Shown here in pieces: positions 1 through 9,956 of a stretch of 64,000 nt of DNA. The stretch is from Polyporus tsugae (Eukaryota; Basidiomycota; Agaricomycetes; Polyporales; Polyporaceae). The first letter of the stretch is position 1; each line of letters starts with the position of its first letter. The stretch is taken from the NCBI GenBank assembly GCA_024305745.1, contig JAHRBS010000001.1, positions 1,240,001-1,304,000 of the forward strand. The letters are read 5' to 3'. The notes under the pieces were generated by a model. That model was given only the letters and a program-made list of their open reading frames with translations, was not told where the DNA came from and searched no databases. The position numbers and the translations under genes are program-made.

Positions 1-1021
1 CCTTTTGAGACAGGCACTGGAGCATATCGACCAGATCCTGGTCTCCGACTTTGTCGGACTCTTCCCCAAAGAGCCAGATGCGCTCCGAAAACTGAACCCC
101 ACACGTACCAGGGATCTCGTAAACGACCAAAGTGGCGAGAATTCGGGTTATCACAAAACCGCGCGGGCCTTTGGCGGGTCCACCGCCTTGGTAACGCTCG
201 TGGATGCAAGGAGAAGGCATTTGTGGGTCGCTAACGTAGGCGATTGCGTCGCGGGTAGGTCTTCTACCACGCTGGTACCCCGAATCCTGCTCGCCTGGCT
301 GACAAACAAACTTAGTTCTAGCGGAGCGGGATCGATCCGGCAGCTGGTGTAGCCGCGTCGTCAACTCTATTCACAACGGGAGCAACCCCGGTGAATTAGA
401 GCGCATCCGAGCAGAACACCCAGGAGAGAACGATTGCGCGTGGAACGACAGAGTTCTGGGCTTCCTCGCGCCGACGAGAGGTGCGTGGCCGCGTGCTCCT
501 CGTTCCCCGTTACCATATCCCGGGCCCGTGCTGACCTTCCGCTCGCAGCTCTGGGTGACGTGTGGTTGAAGCTTCCCGCCGCCTACGCGGAGCTCGTGTT
601 TAGGCATGTGGACGCGGATTGGCTGTCCCCCGAGATGATGGAACCACACGTGCCGAGAATCCGCACTCCCCCATATCTCTCGAGCACCCCCGACGTATAC
701 CACCTCGACTTGAGCGTCGGAGCGGGGACCTCTGGCGCTCCGTCGCAGCGCGCCCTCATCCTTTGTTCAGATGGCCTCACCGATTTGTATGACGGATATA
801 CCCCCCAGGAGATGGCCGACGAATGGACCCAGGTCGTCGGCCGGGCTCTGGACTCAAATGCCGGGCCGAACTCGGGTCGCCCGAGGACTCACTTGGCATT
901 ATCTCTGCTAAGGGAGGCTATAGGCGGGTCGGATACCCAGCTTGTGTCACGATGTTTGACAGTGGAGATGGAAGAACGATGGATGGACGATACCACAATC
1001 CTCGTGCAGCGACTTCCATAA
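1..1021 (+). CDS. PP2C-family protein phosphatase, 3' part (5' end outside window)
   Basis: C-terminal part of a metal-dependent Ser/Thr phosphatase. Exons: <1-254, 316-480, 549-1021; all joins keep the PP2C frame. The first visible exon carries the GGSTALV and VANVGDC segment (metal-coordinating Asp of the VGDS-type motif). The second carries the HNGSNPGELERIRAEHPGE segment seen in fungal pyruvate-dehydrogenase-phosphatase-like PP2Cs and ends in LAPTR, which joins to ALGDVWLKL as in the family (TRAFGD). The last exon has LILCSDGLTD and ends with DDTTILV, where many PP2Cs have DN; DD is usual in the mitochondrial PDP-like branch. The N-terminal DGHGG metal motif and any targeting peptide lie left of the window, so localisation cannot be judged. 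Family assignment is firm; substrate is unknown. Confidence 0.88.
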
Positions 1022-1416
1022 GGACATTGGTAATCGCTCGCGCACATCACGTTGGATACCCACCCCCTTTACGTAGTTTGCGCCGCATGCCTAGATAGTA
1101 TTATATAGACGGTCCGGGACGCTGGACGATAGTTGTCAGCGGATTTAATGCATACGATATATATGACGGAAGTCGGAGGCGATGGGAGAGGTACTACACA
1201 ATACACGAACATATGCATACGACATAGCGCAGTAAGCCCTAAACGATAGCTGGCCAGGACGAGAATGTTGACGCTGCTATGCTATACTTCAGAGTCCCAG
1301 ATATACTCGAATAGTGTAACGCAACGCGGCTGGTACAGGCAGACGGGACAAGCATGGAGAAGAGCAGAGCATTTGCAACCGAACATAGCACGACACGACA
1401 CCCGGCGGAGATAGGG
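1022..1416. other. Intergenic, between convergent genes
   Basis: About 395 nt between the stop codons of two convergent genes. It should hold both 3' UTRs. No coding segment, RNA gene or repeat was recognised. Confidence 0.6.
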
Positions 1417-3078
1417 CTACCGCTTGACGGACGGTCCCGGCGGAGGGGGTGGCGGGCGATACGAGGTGGATTCGTCTTCCGTCGACGCGCGCCCGTTGCC
1501 GCTGCCGCCCTTCGCGCGCAGCTTGCACAGCGGACAGAGGCGGATGAACATCTCCACCATCGGCCAAGTGATCGTCGCCTGTGTGTCATTGTCAGCCACG
1601 GGATGCATACACGTGCCCTACGCCCGCCGCTCGGCCACTCACCACCCCGATCCGGCGCGCCTCGAAGAGCATTGTCGAGGAGGTGCCGTGGTTCCTGTGC
1701 GTGTACACCAGCACGTCATATATCTGGTTCTGGACAGGGACGCGCTCGAAGACGGCGGCCGATTGCAGGGGGCTAAGCCCATTCTCGGCGAGCTTCTTCG
1801 CGCTCTCGCTGTTCTCCTCCCCGTCCGCCTGCATGATGTAGTTCAGCCTGAGCTTCTCCTCGTCCTCGCGGTTCATGTGGTAGAACGCGTCGCGCGGAAG
1901 GAGGACCAGGTGGCGCTTGGCGGACCCGCCTCGTGCATGGTGGCATGTCGCCCAGAACTGTAACCGCGAGGGGAGCGACGATATGCGGTTCTCCTGTACG
2001 GCGCGTGCGATCTCCGCGTACGAGTCGGTGGTGAAGGTTGCGGTGTCGCGGAGCTCGGTCGAGAGTCCTTGCAGAAACTTGGTCAGCGCCTCCTCGAATT
2101 GATGTCGCGAGGGCATCTCGATGGCGTTCACCGCTCGGAGACCACGAATGATGACGTCTGGCAGAACAACGAACGACGGATGCATCCATGGGTCTATATG
2201 CGGCGTTGTTACTATCATGCCCTGCGTCCGGCACGGTGCGGCGACGTTTTAGTATCGGAATAAGGTTTTCCCAAGCCTTAACTGAACGCACCCACGTGAA
2301 GGAGCCATCGGGCCCTGTTTGCTGGAACGATCCGTCGGGGTCCTGCTCCATCGGCGTGTCCTCGTCAATAGGTGCGCCACCTGGTGGCGGGGGATGGGGT
2401 GGTACGTATTGTCGTATTTGAGGTTCAGTGCGAATCTCACCCTCGTATACACCCGCGGACGACGGTCCGCCCGGAGAGCCGCCAGGTGGGGACAGTTCCT
2501 CCTCTTGTCCATGCTCGTTCACTAGGAAGGAGGCGGTCTTGGTGGCGTAGGGCGCAACAGGACGGTTGGCCTGCGGCCCGTGATCGGAGGGGACCTTGTG
2601 CCTCTTCTTTGGGGTGTAGTTGCAATCCGTCTCGTTGTCCTCTCTGCAGTGATTGCAGACGGGGAGATTTCGGTCGCACTTTGGGGGCAAATATCGGGAA
2701 TATGGAGGAGAGAAGACACACAGGCGGCACGTACCTTGAGGTTCTTCAATCGACATCTGTCACATCTTGGAATGCCGCGGTGAGCAGGGGTGGGCAGTGG
2801 GGTGTATTTGCATTCTCGCCCGCTAGCAGCCCAACAATAGTTGCATGTGGGGAGAACACGGTCACACTAGCCGCCCATGAGAGAAAAGAAATTGCGGGGT
2901 GGAGGTAGCGCACCTTGAGATTATTTAAACGACAATGGTCGCACCGTGGCTTCCCTCTCCTGCCTTTCCATTGTGATTGACGTGCCATATACATCTTTGG
3001 ATTGGGAATTCTAATGGTGAGTTGTCCATCGTCACCGGAGTCATTCGCAGATTCGCTGCCGGCTGGTGAGTCCGGCAT
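1417..3078 (-). CDS. Transcription-factor-like protein with two tandem Zn2Cys6 clusters and an HHCC zinc motif
   Basis: Five exons, all phase 0: 3078-2914, 2866-2735, 2678-2292, 2221-1643, 1578-1417; 474 aa. Two Zn(II)2Cys6 binuclear clusters stand in tandem: Cys 46/49/56/63/66/74 and Cys 90/93/100/107/110/118, both with the spacing C-x2-C-x6-C-x6-C-x2-C-x7-C. Each cluster is split by an intron exactly after NLK. The fungal GAL4-type cluster binds DNA. Residues 119-228 are Pro/Gly/acidic and probably disordered. The C-terminal half is folded-looking and ends with H403, H406 and C436, C439 around NHGTSST and ITWPMVEMFIRLCPLC, which resembles the H2C2 zinc-binding domain of Ty3/gypsy integrases. 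No integrase catalytic core is present. The start at 3078 is the first ATG in frame. Function as a nuclear regulator is inference; target genes are unknown. Confidence 0.8.
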
Positions 3079-5053
3079 AATGTCTTCTTGTGAGAGGCCT
3101 TTGCAGAATTTGCATGGACCTCAGATGCCGGCGCTGAAGCACAAATAATGCAGAGGACGTACTGGGGGGTCCTGACCTTTGTCCTGTGTATGCCCCCCGA
3201 AAAACGCCGCGATTCAGATCAGACGATGGCCCGACACGAGACGCTTTGGGGTGATGGAGAAGAAAGCCCGGAAAGATTGAGGAGTGAAAGGAATATGACA
3301 AGCACGAGGAGGTGCGATGAGGAGAGGGAGCGTAGTCGATGCAGAACAAAGGCCAGATATTGGTGCAGGGGAGGTGAGTTTGCACAGACAAGAAACCAAA
3401 TGCGGCGAAACGAACCTAGTGAGCTCGGTGACTGTGACACTCCTGTCACGCTTGGATGTGCTGGACTCACGCCATCGCATCCATCACAGCTTGACCGACA
3501 ATTGGGAACAGACGCTTCAGCCTTCTTCCACCTGTGCCTCTCAAACATATCCTGACTCGCCCGCCTCTCTTCCACGGGCGAGCGCATCAACGACGGACAG
3601 CGATGGCGAGATCCAATGGAATTCCCCGGCAAACGGTAACGTAATGCGCAGGTAAGGGTAATGGAAGTCGGATCTGCTCAATTCCCGGTTCTCCCAAGCT
3701 GGTTACCATAAATAGTTACTCTCTAACAATTTACCGAGTTGACCCGGCCACATCCAGGAGTCCAGTAGTACATTGTAAGTACTCAGTATTAGGTTTCCAT
3801 GACCGGTTACGTGACAAACCATGTCAAGCGAACTGTTTTGATCACATAACGTTCGTGATCAGCTGAGCGGTATCGCTCCCGACGCTGTCACCCCGGACGA
3901 GGCTGGAGTAGCCTTGTGTTAAGGAATACGTCTGGTCTCTGTCCCGTTTTCGTATTACATGCGCTGGAATCAGGGAAGGCCATGCCAGTGAGGACCCCGG
4001 TACCGACATCATGCCGCTGTATGAGTTTCAGGGACAAAAGTCGGTATGGAGAACCAAAGGAGAACCGAGCTGCTCGTGAGGTCACCGGGGATGTCGGCAT
4101 GCAAGAAGGTATACGGCTGACAGCATCAGGGACCTTGACGACAACGACACTCTTCCCATGAGCCGTAAGTAGTGCTGTTTGTCCGAACGATCAACCTGCT
4201 TGGAACCTACTCGGCGCTCAGTTGACAACATATTATAATATGAAGAATACTCACACAAGCAGAACTGCAATCGACGCGAAATGCTGAACGCATCCAAAAA
4301 CGCATGAGTGGTCGTGGTCGTCCTTGGGTTAGTGAAAGTCGACGAAGGTCATGTCGGTGCGTCGGCCGTACGGTGGAACTCGAAAATCTTGTTCGGTTGC
4401 GAACCACACTAGACAAACCAAGGTCGCACTCCGGCAGCGAAGTGACATAATGATGAACGTGGGCGACTTGGACAGGTGGCGTCACGGCGAAGCTCTGGTA
4501 GTACGAACGTGGTGTCAAGCTAGAGAAGCGTAAGGGCGCACAGTCGTGTGGAAATGTTGTCGAGAAGCACAGCAGCACACCCAGAGGCTCGCCCCGAAAG
4601 GAAAACGCACTCGTCTCATGACTGAGCGTCTATCGCCTTTTGTCGTGAACGGCGCGGGTTCAAGGTTGGCCCAACCGGACCCGGTGCTCTCTCAGTCTGA
4701 CTGGCATGACCCATCGCAGCTGCACGACTTGGCCACTATTCCTGTCGTGCACTCCTTCCCTCCGCCCTTCTCGACCCGTTTCGACGCGTGGTCACATGGG
4801 AATGGCTATTTCTATACCACAACGCTGTGCTGAGTATACCATACCCGCTCGCCTTCTCCTCGTTACTTTCCCCAAAAGCATGTGCTCCCGCGCTGATGCG
4901 TCCAGTTGCTTCTCAGATTCGCGTTCCCGTCAGTGCGCCCTAAACTGTATGCCATCATGACAAACGAAGAGCTATATAATGCCATCGTTGCTGCAACCGT
5001 CCATCCGCCATCTGCTCCTCAGGTCACTCTCGAGCACGCCCTCCCCAGCAATC
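3079..5053. other. Intergenic region, divergent promoters
   Basis: About 2 kb between two divergently transcribed genes. I tried to join the open segments on both strands and found no convincing protein. A TATA box for the right-hand gene lies at 4973-4979. Confidence 0.5.
4973..4979 (+). promoter_or_regulatory. TATA box of the secreted-protein gene
   Basis: TATATAA, 75 nt upstream of the ATG at 5054. It overlaps an earlier in-frame ATG at 4979, which therefore should not be in the mRNA; this decides the start at 5054 and gives a clean signal peptide. Confidence 0.6.
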
Positions 5054-5987
5054 ATGCTCGCTCTCAAGCTCTCTGCGGTCACACTGGCTGGTGCTCTCCT
5101 CATTTCCCCCTCTGTCTTCGGCGCCGTCCTACAGAAACGTGCCGCCGAGTACTTCGACCCTGCGACGGGTGGAGGGTCTATGTTCGTCGACACCGGTAAC
5201 GGTCTCGGAGAGCCTCTGAACGTATGTTCCCACCCGCATTGCTCCCACCGAGCTTATCTGACACGCACGTTCTTCAATGCTGCAGGTCATCATCTCGGGG
5301 CTCAGCTCTTCTGCCGTCCTCAACGAGGATGGCTTGATCAACTATGCCAGAGCCATCGGATTGTACGCTAACCGTCCAGTTCGCTCGCACGCATGTCTGA
5401 CTTGTGACAATCTACGTCTGTCCGTTTAGCTCGACGGAATGCTTCGGCATCCACCTCGGCAACCCCTTCCCCGCAAACCTGGGCGACGGCCACGGCCCCG
5501 TCAACCAGACGGTCGAGCTCCGCCAGGACTATGGCAGGGCCGGGGCGGGCACCTGCCTCGAGTCCCTCATCGGCGGCAACCACTTCCGCGTGTACTTCCA
5601 GAACGGGCCCACCGCCGACAGCGGTGCGGCCTTCCTCGCGTACGTTTTGCCATTACGTTCTACCTGTCCTTCTCGCTCCACGGAAGCTGATGAGGGACCG
5701 CCCTGTCCTCGTTCTTGTTCTCGTCCTTGTTCTTGTTCCTGTTTGGCACTTCAAGTGTCTCGAAGGAGGAGCCCGTGACGGATAACCACGACATCGTGCC
5801 CGACGGCTACGACATCGGCCGCAACGCCCTCGTCCAGGGCGCGCTCGGGACGACGAGCTACGGCGGCGTGACGTACGCGACCACCGCGCGGAACATCACC
5901 GGGCTTATGGCCGCCGGCTCCGAGGGCGTGAACCACGATATCGCCGTCGACGGCATCGTCACCCTCCTCACGGTCACCACCCAGTAA
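5054..5987 (+). CDS. Small secreted protein of unknown function
   Basis: Exons 5054-5221, 5286-5362, 5430-5639, 5756-5987; 228 aa. The N-terminus is a clear signal peptide (MLALKLSAVTLAGALL then a small-residue cleavage region about residue 22), followed by a Lys-Arg pair at about 28-29 that could be a Kex2 site. The mature protein is rich in Gly, Asn and Asp and has two Cys (in STECFG and AGTCLES) that could form one disulfide. No transmembrane segment or GPI signal is seen. I recognise no catalytic motif; it has the look of extracellular basidiomycete proteins annotated only as hypothetical. Intron 3 contains a run of GTTCTTGTTCCTG-like repeats, which read as hydrophobic residues if translated but break the family-like frame. 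Splice joins are all canonical GT-AG. Confidence 0.78.
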
Positions 5988-6769
5988 GCCGGCGTCACTT
6001 CGGGATACGCTTGTTTTGGACCCGCTCACTGAGCACTCCAATATTATTCCCTGGAGCCCTTCTTGCACGATAATGGTGCAGGGAGGCGTAGGAACCTGCC
6101 ACGACACCTGACACTTGGCGCATTGTATTTTCCCTTCACGACCTCATGACATGCATGCATGTTTATATATACCTGTATCGATATCGGTTTGCTTGGATGG
6201 TGCGTCGGCGGTGGATCTTCGTCTTCGGTCGATAAACTTTCTTCATCACGACTCTTCATGTCAACAGCCACCCCAATAATGTCCAGTGAATTTCGAGGGG
6301 GAAAACAAGAACCGGTGTTTCTCAAATTCGACAGACATGCACGCGGGCTTACGGGCTTACGGGATTACGCCACGAGGGAGTGGAGTACGCCGAGGCATCG
6401 GCGAAGTTCAAAGTGACGACAGCCGCCGCGCACGGTGTCAATCAAGCTTCGCGAAATTGACTGTCCACGTCAAGATGAACGCTCCATAGTAACTTTAAGT
6501 AATTCGGTGCATGTGATTGCTTCATTGCCCTGCAGCCATGTAGAGACCGAGGTATAAGTGTAGGAGACGTGCTGCATGTAACGTATGATGTGGGTGGTAT
6601 TGTACAATGTGTGCTGTGTATGTGTGAGCCGATCCAATCGGAGAGCGTGCAGGAGCTTGCGAAGAACACCGTCCTATGGAGAATTGCAAAGGGGGGAGGT
6701 TTCAGAAAAAGGAACGACGGAACCGTATGTAACCTGTTATATTGGGCAAAGCAGTGTTCGTCACCGCCG
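5988..6769. other. Intergenic, between convergent genes
   Basis: About 780 nt between the 3' ends of the secreted-protein gene and DBF4. Expected to hold both 3' UTRs. Nothing else recognised. Confidence 0.5.
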
Positions 6770-8931
6770 TCACGCGCACGCCTCGACCTTCACGGCGTCC
6801 ATGGCCATCCACTCGTCCCAGCGCACGTCGTCGTCTGACGTGTCCTCCAGCTTCGGCTGCAGCAGTTCCTCGTCGTCCTCGTCTGCATGCGCGTCTACGT
6901 CGCCCCGCGCTTCCGCTAGCCAGCGCTCGTCCTCCTCGGCAACCTCCTCGACCGTCCGGCGGCGGACACGCGAGAGGATCGCGTCGAGCGCCTTGAAATT
7001 GTTGTCGTCCGTGGCGAACTTGCGATGCCTTCGGCTGATGATGTGCTGCGTGTGTGGGGTTTGCTATCAGCAACGCGCCCAGACCCAAACCCAGAGAAGA
7101 CATAGACATACCTCACGGAAGTCCTCGAACTTCTGCCGGCAGCACTCGCAGTAGCCCGGCTTGGAGCCCTCCTCGCGCTTCGGGAGCTTCAGCGTGTTCA
7201 TGCTCTTGCTCTTGCGCAGGAACTTTGCGCGGTCGGGGATCGTCGTCGGCGGGCCCATCACGTTCTCCTTGTTCTCCCGGTCCGTGGGCGGCGCGGCGGC
7301 GGCCGACGCACGCCGGTTCATCGTGATTTGCTGCGCGAGCTTGTCCTTGAGCGTGGACGGGAACGCGAGCGAGCGCAGGAGGTCCCCCGCGGTGGACGTG
7401 CCTGTGGTCGAGGTGACCTTGACGCTGTTCCCAGACGCCGCCATGTACGCCGCCGAGGCGAGGTACCCCGACGCGTGCACGGATTCGGCGTGGCTCTCCT
7501 CTGGGAAGTCCGCGTCGAGGTCGACGAAGCCCTGGCCATGTCCCTGTAGGCTTGCGTCGGGGTACGTCGCGCGGCGTTGGAGGTTTGTCATCGAAGCGGT
7601 CCGCCGGAGGTCGTGCTGCTGCTGCTGCGCGGCGCGCATGCGGACCTCCTGCGCTCTGCGTTTCCGTTCGTGCTGCACGAGACGCGCTTTCCGGTGGGCG
7701 CGCTCTTCTCGGCGGTCGTGCTCAGCCTTCTCTTGCTTCTGTCGTCTGCGCTCTTCTCGGTCGTCGTACTCGAGGAACGGACCGCGAGCGCTGGGATGGC
7801 AGTACAGCACAGGCCATGCACCCTTCTCCTTCCCGTCTCGAGCCTTCTGGATCTGGTACTCCGTGACGGCGATGGTGGCAAGTTCCTGTTTGAGGTCCTC
7901 GACAAGCACGAAGTAACTTTCCTTCGAGAAGTAGGAGAAGTCATGGCGACGCTGGGAAGGGTCGCGTTCGCTCGTCGTGCCATGCAGTCGTTCTGTCTTC
8001 AGGAGGTGGGCGAGGTTGTGCTCCTTGGAGGCGCGTTGGGCAGCGGTAGGGAGGTTCCCGGATGCTGAGACGCGGGGCGCGTCGCACCGATCGAGGATGT
8101 TGTGAAGCTTTGTTGCAGACCAGACCTTCATGTTAAATGACTGCGCCTTTTGAACCAGCGACTCCACCTTCGTGTTGGTCGCGAGAGCACTATGGGACCA
8201 GAATAAGGACGACAGCGGTATGCAAGATGCCAGGTAAGGGGACATACCGGCCGCGTAGTTTGATCGGGCTCGCAAGGAGACCACCGCCAGTAGCAGCGGC
8301 AGCAACAGAAGCTGACCCGCCTCTCGTAGTCTCCTTCTCCTTGTTCTCCTTGTCGTCGACATCATGAAGAGTGACAAAATGTGTGATATCTTTTGAGAAG
8401 AAGTCGTCGATCCTCTGCACGCACAAGTCCACGCGACCATCAACCACACGAACACGCGACAGAGATCAAGTTCAGGCGATCGTTCAAATGAAAACTCATG
8501 CAACTCACCGCGCCCATAAACCCGACCCGCTTCTCGAGGTGGTTTTTGATCGACGCGGTCTCCGGGTTGCCGGAGTCAAGATCGAAGTAAAACACCCAGC
8601 TGGGGAATGCACGGCTGTACTTGATCTTGAACTCCTCCTCTCGCTGGACCCTCTCCTTATCTCGTTTCCGTTCCTTGTCCTTCTTGGCCTCCATACGGGA
8701 GGCAGCGGCAGGGGTAGGCGACTCCTGGACCACGGGTGCACTGGGCATCGTCTTGACGCGTTTGGAGCTGTGATCGGTGGGGGTGTCAGCGGGCTCTGGG
8801 GAGAGCGGACGCTTGAGTGCGACGGAAGTCTTCTTGAGGGTTGTCCGGCATGGGGATATTAACATGCCGGTGTTGTGCTGCTGAGGTCGTGTGGCTAGGG
8901 GGTTACGGGGGAGGGGAGCGGCCGTGGCCAT
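6770..8931 (-). CDS. DBF4: Dbf4/Dfp1-type regulatory subunit of Cdc7 kinase
   Basis: Exons 8931-8509, 8414-8248, 8189-7112, 7045-6770; 647 aa. Dbf4 binds and activates Cdc7 (DDK), which phosphorylates Mcm2-7 to fire replication origins in the nucleus. Three family motifs are visible in order: motif N, BRCT-like, about 105-235 (FPSWVFYFDLD, RIDDFFSKDITHFVT, KVWSATKLHNIL); motif M, about 289-340 (YFVLVEDLKQELATIAVTEYQ then WPVLYCHPSARGPFLEYDD); and the motif C DBF4-type zinc finger, C544-x2-C547-x9-H557-x5-H563, completed across the last intron. KEN at 504-506 and RNPL near the N-terminus are possible APC/C degrons, matching the cell-cycle-limited abundance known for Dbf4. The promoter has three ACGCGT sites. 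Length is typical. Start 8931 is the first ATG. Confidence 0.93.
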
Positions 8932-9956
8932 GCGTGTGGGAGATTATGGGACACGGGTGAGAGCGTCCCTCGATGGTGGATATGGTAGGGGTGAGATATG
9001 CAAGAAGCACAATGCGGAAGGAGGTGAAAGGAGGCTGAGGGAGACAAGCAGCGTGGCGGAGAGCAAAAGACGACGGACGAGGGCGACGTGAGGCCGGGCG
9101 CGAGGTGAAGAGACGCGTGACGGAACGATCTGGTTCATCAACCCAAACAAATAACGCGTGTTTTCGACGCGACGCGTCGGTTTCTCAAGCGCGTCTTTCT
9201 GTCATGGAATTGTTATGGAGTTGTTGTTGTCGTTGGACGACGAGTACTACCATAATGTGGACCGAAAGCGTTGCCTCGACAGACTCTGTTTCCGGGCTGT
9301 ATTACATGGGCACTAGAATTCAGAGGCATGTCCGACTACAATCTACCGAGATATAATGAGCAATGGGAACCGATACTGTGTGCTTCAAGAGTATTGTTGG
9401 CACAAATGTAAACATCTATCACTGTCGAAGGCGTCCACTGCGAAGAGCTCGATGTTTGGCCACAGTACTAGTGCAGCCACGCTCCCCGAATACATCGGAG
9501 CGCCATCCCGACTGAAGTTAAACATCTCACGACCCACGTGATCGTGTCGGACGCGCACAGACGCGGTCACGCCGGTAACTTGAATCGATTAATCCCCGGT
9601 CACTCTGAGTCTGAATCTCCCATCTGCGCTGATTTGTGCCGCTGTACAATATATAGTAAGTACTACAAGAACTTCCTTGCATTTAACTTACCAATTGGTT
9701 ACCCGTATCCCTTCAGAGACTCCATGTCCGCGGAGATAACTTGTCAATGAACTTCGCCCTATGAGGGACGTGTGACAAGTTCGTGACGTAACTCGGGGGT
9801 TACACTTATTGCGTCACGGTCTCATCCTTGTCGCCGCATGCACTGGCAAGTTACAGTCTTGGGCAACTCGACACCTCTCGTCGCTCTCGACATCCGACTG
9901 CTCCTGTCCTTCATTGAATTCTCCTCGACGTCTGACTCGTATACGGCATTTACGCG
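8932..9956. other. Divergent promoter region of DBF4 and the gamma-tubulin complex gene
   Basis: About 1 kb with no supported coding segment. It holds an ACGCGT cluster near the DBF4 side. Confidence 0.5.
9113..9177. promoter_or_regulatory. Cluster of three ACGCGT (MCB) sites upstream of DBF4
   Basis: ACGCGT at 9113-9118, 9154-9159 and 9172-9177, that is 182-241 nt upstream of the DBF4 start codon. This is the binding site of the MBF/DSC1 complex that drives G1/S genes in yeasts. The motif is self-complementary, so strand is not defined. Regulation by MBF is inference. Confidence 0.55.

Noticed and set aside
1773..2291. Apparent frameshift in the zinc-cluster gene near 2220
   Set aside because: Explained by an intron with a good donor (GTGCGT) and acceptor (GCAG) from 2291 to 2222; the frame is kept.
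4979..5053. Longer N-terminus for the secreted protein from the ATG at 4979
   Set aside because: That ATG lies at the TATA box, so it should precede the transcription start, and the longer form would bury the signal peptide.
5654..5755. Hydrophobic coding segment from the TTCTTGTTCCTG repeat
   Set aside because: It lies in intron 3 of the secreted-protein gene; removing it joins the conserved-looking AAFLA and VSKEEPV parts in frame.
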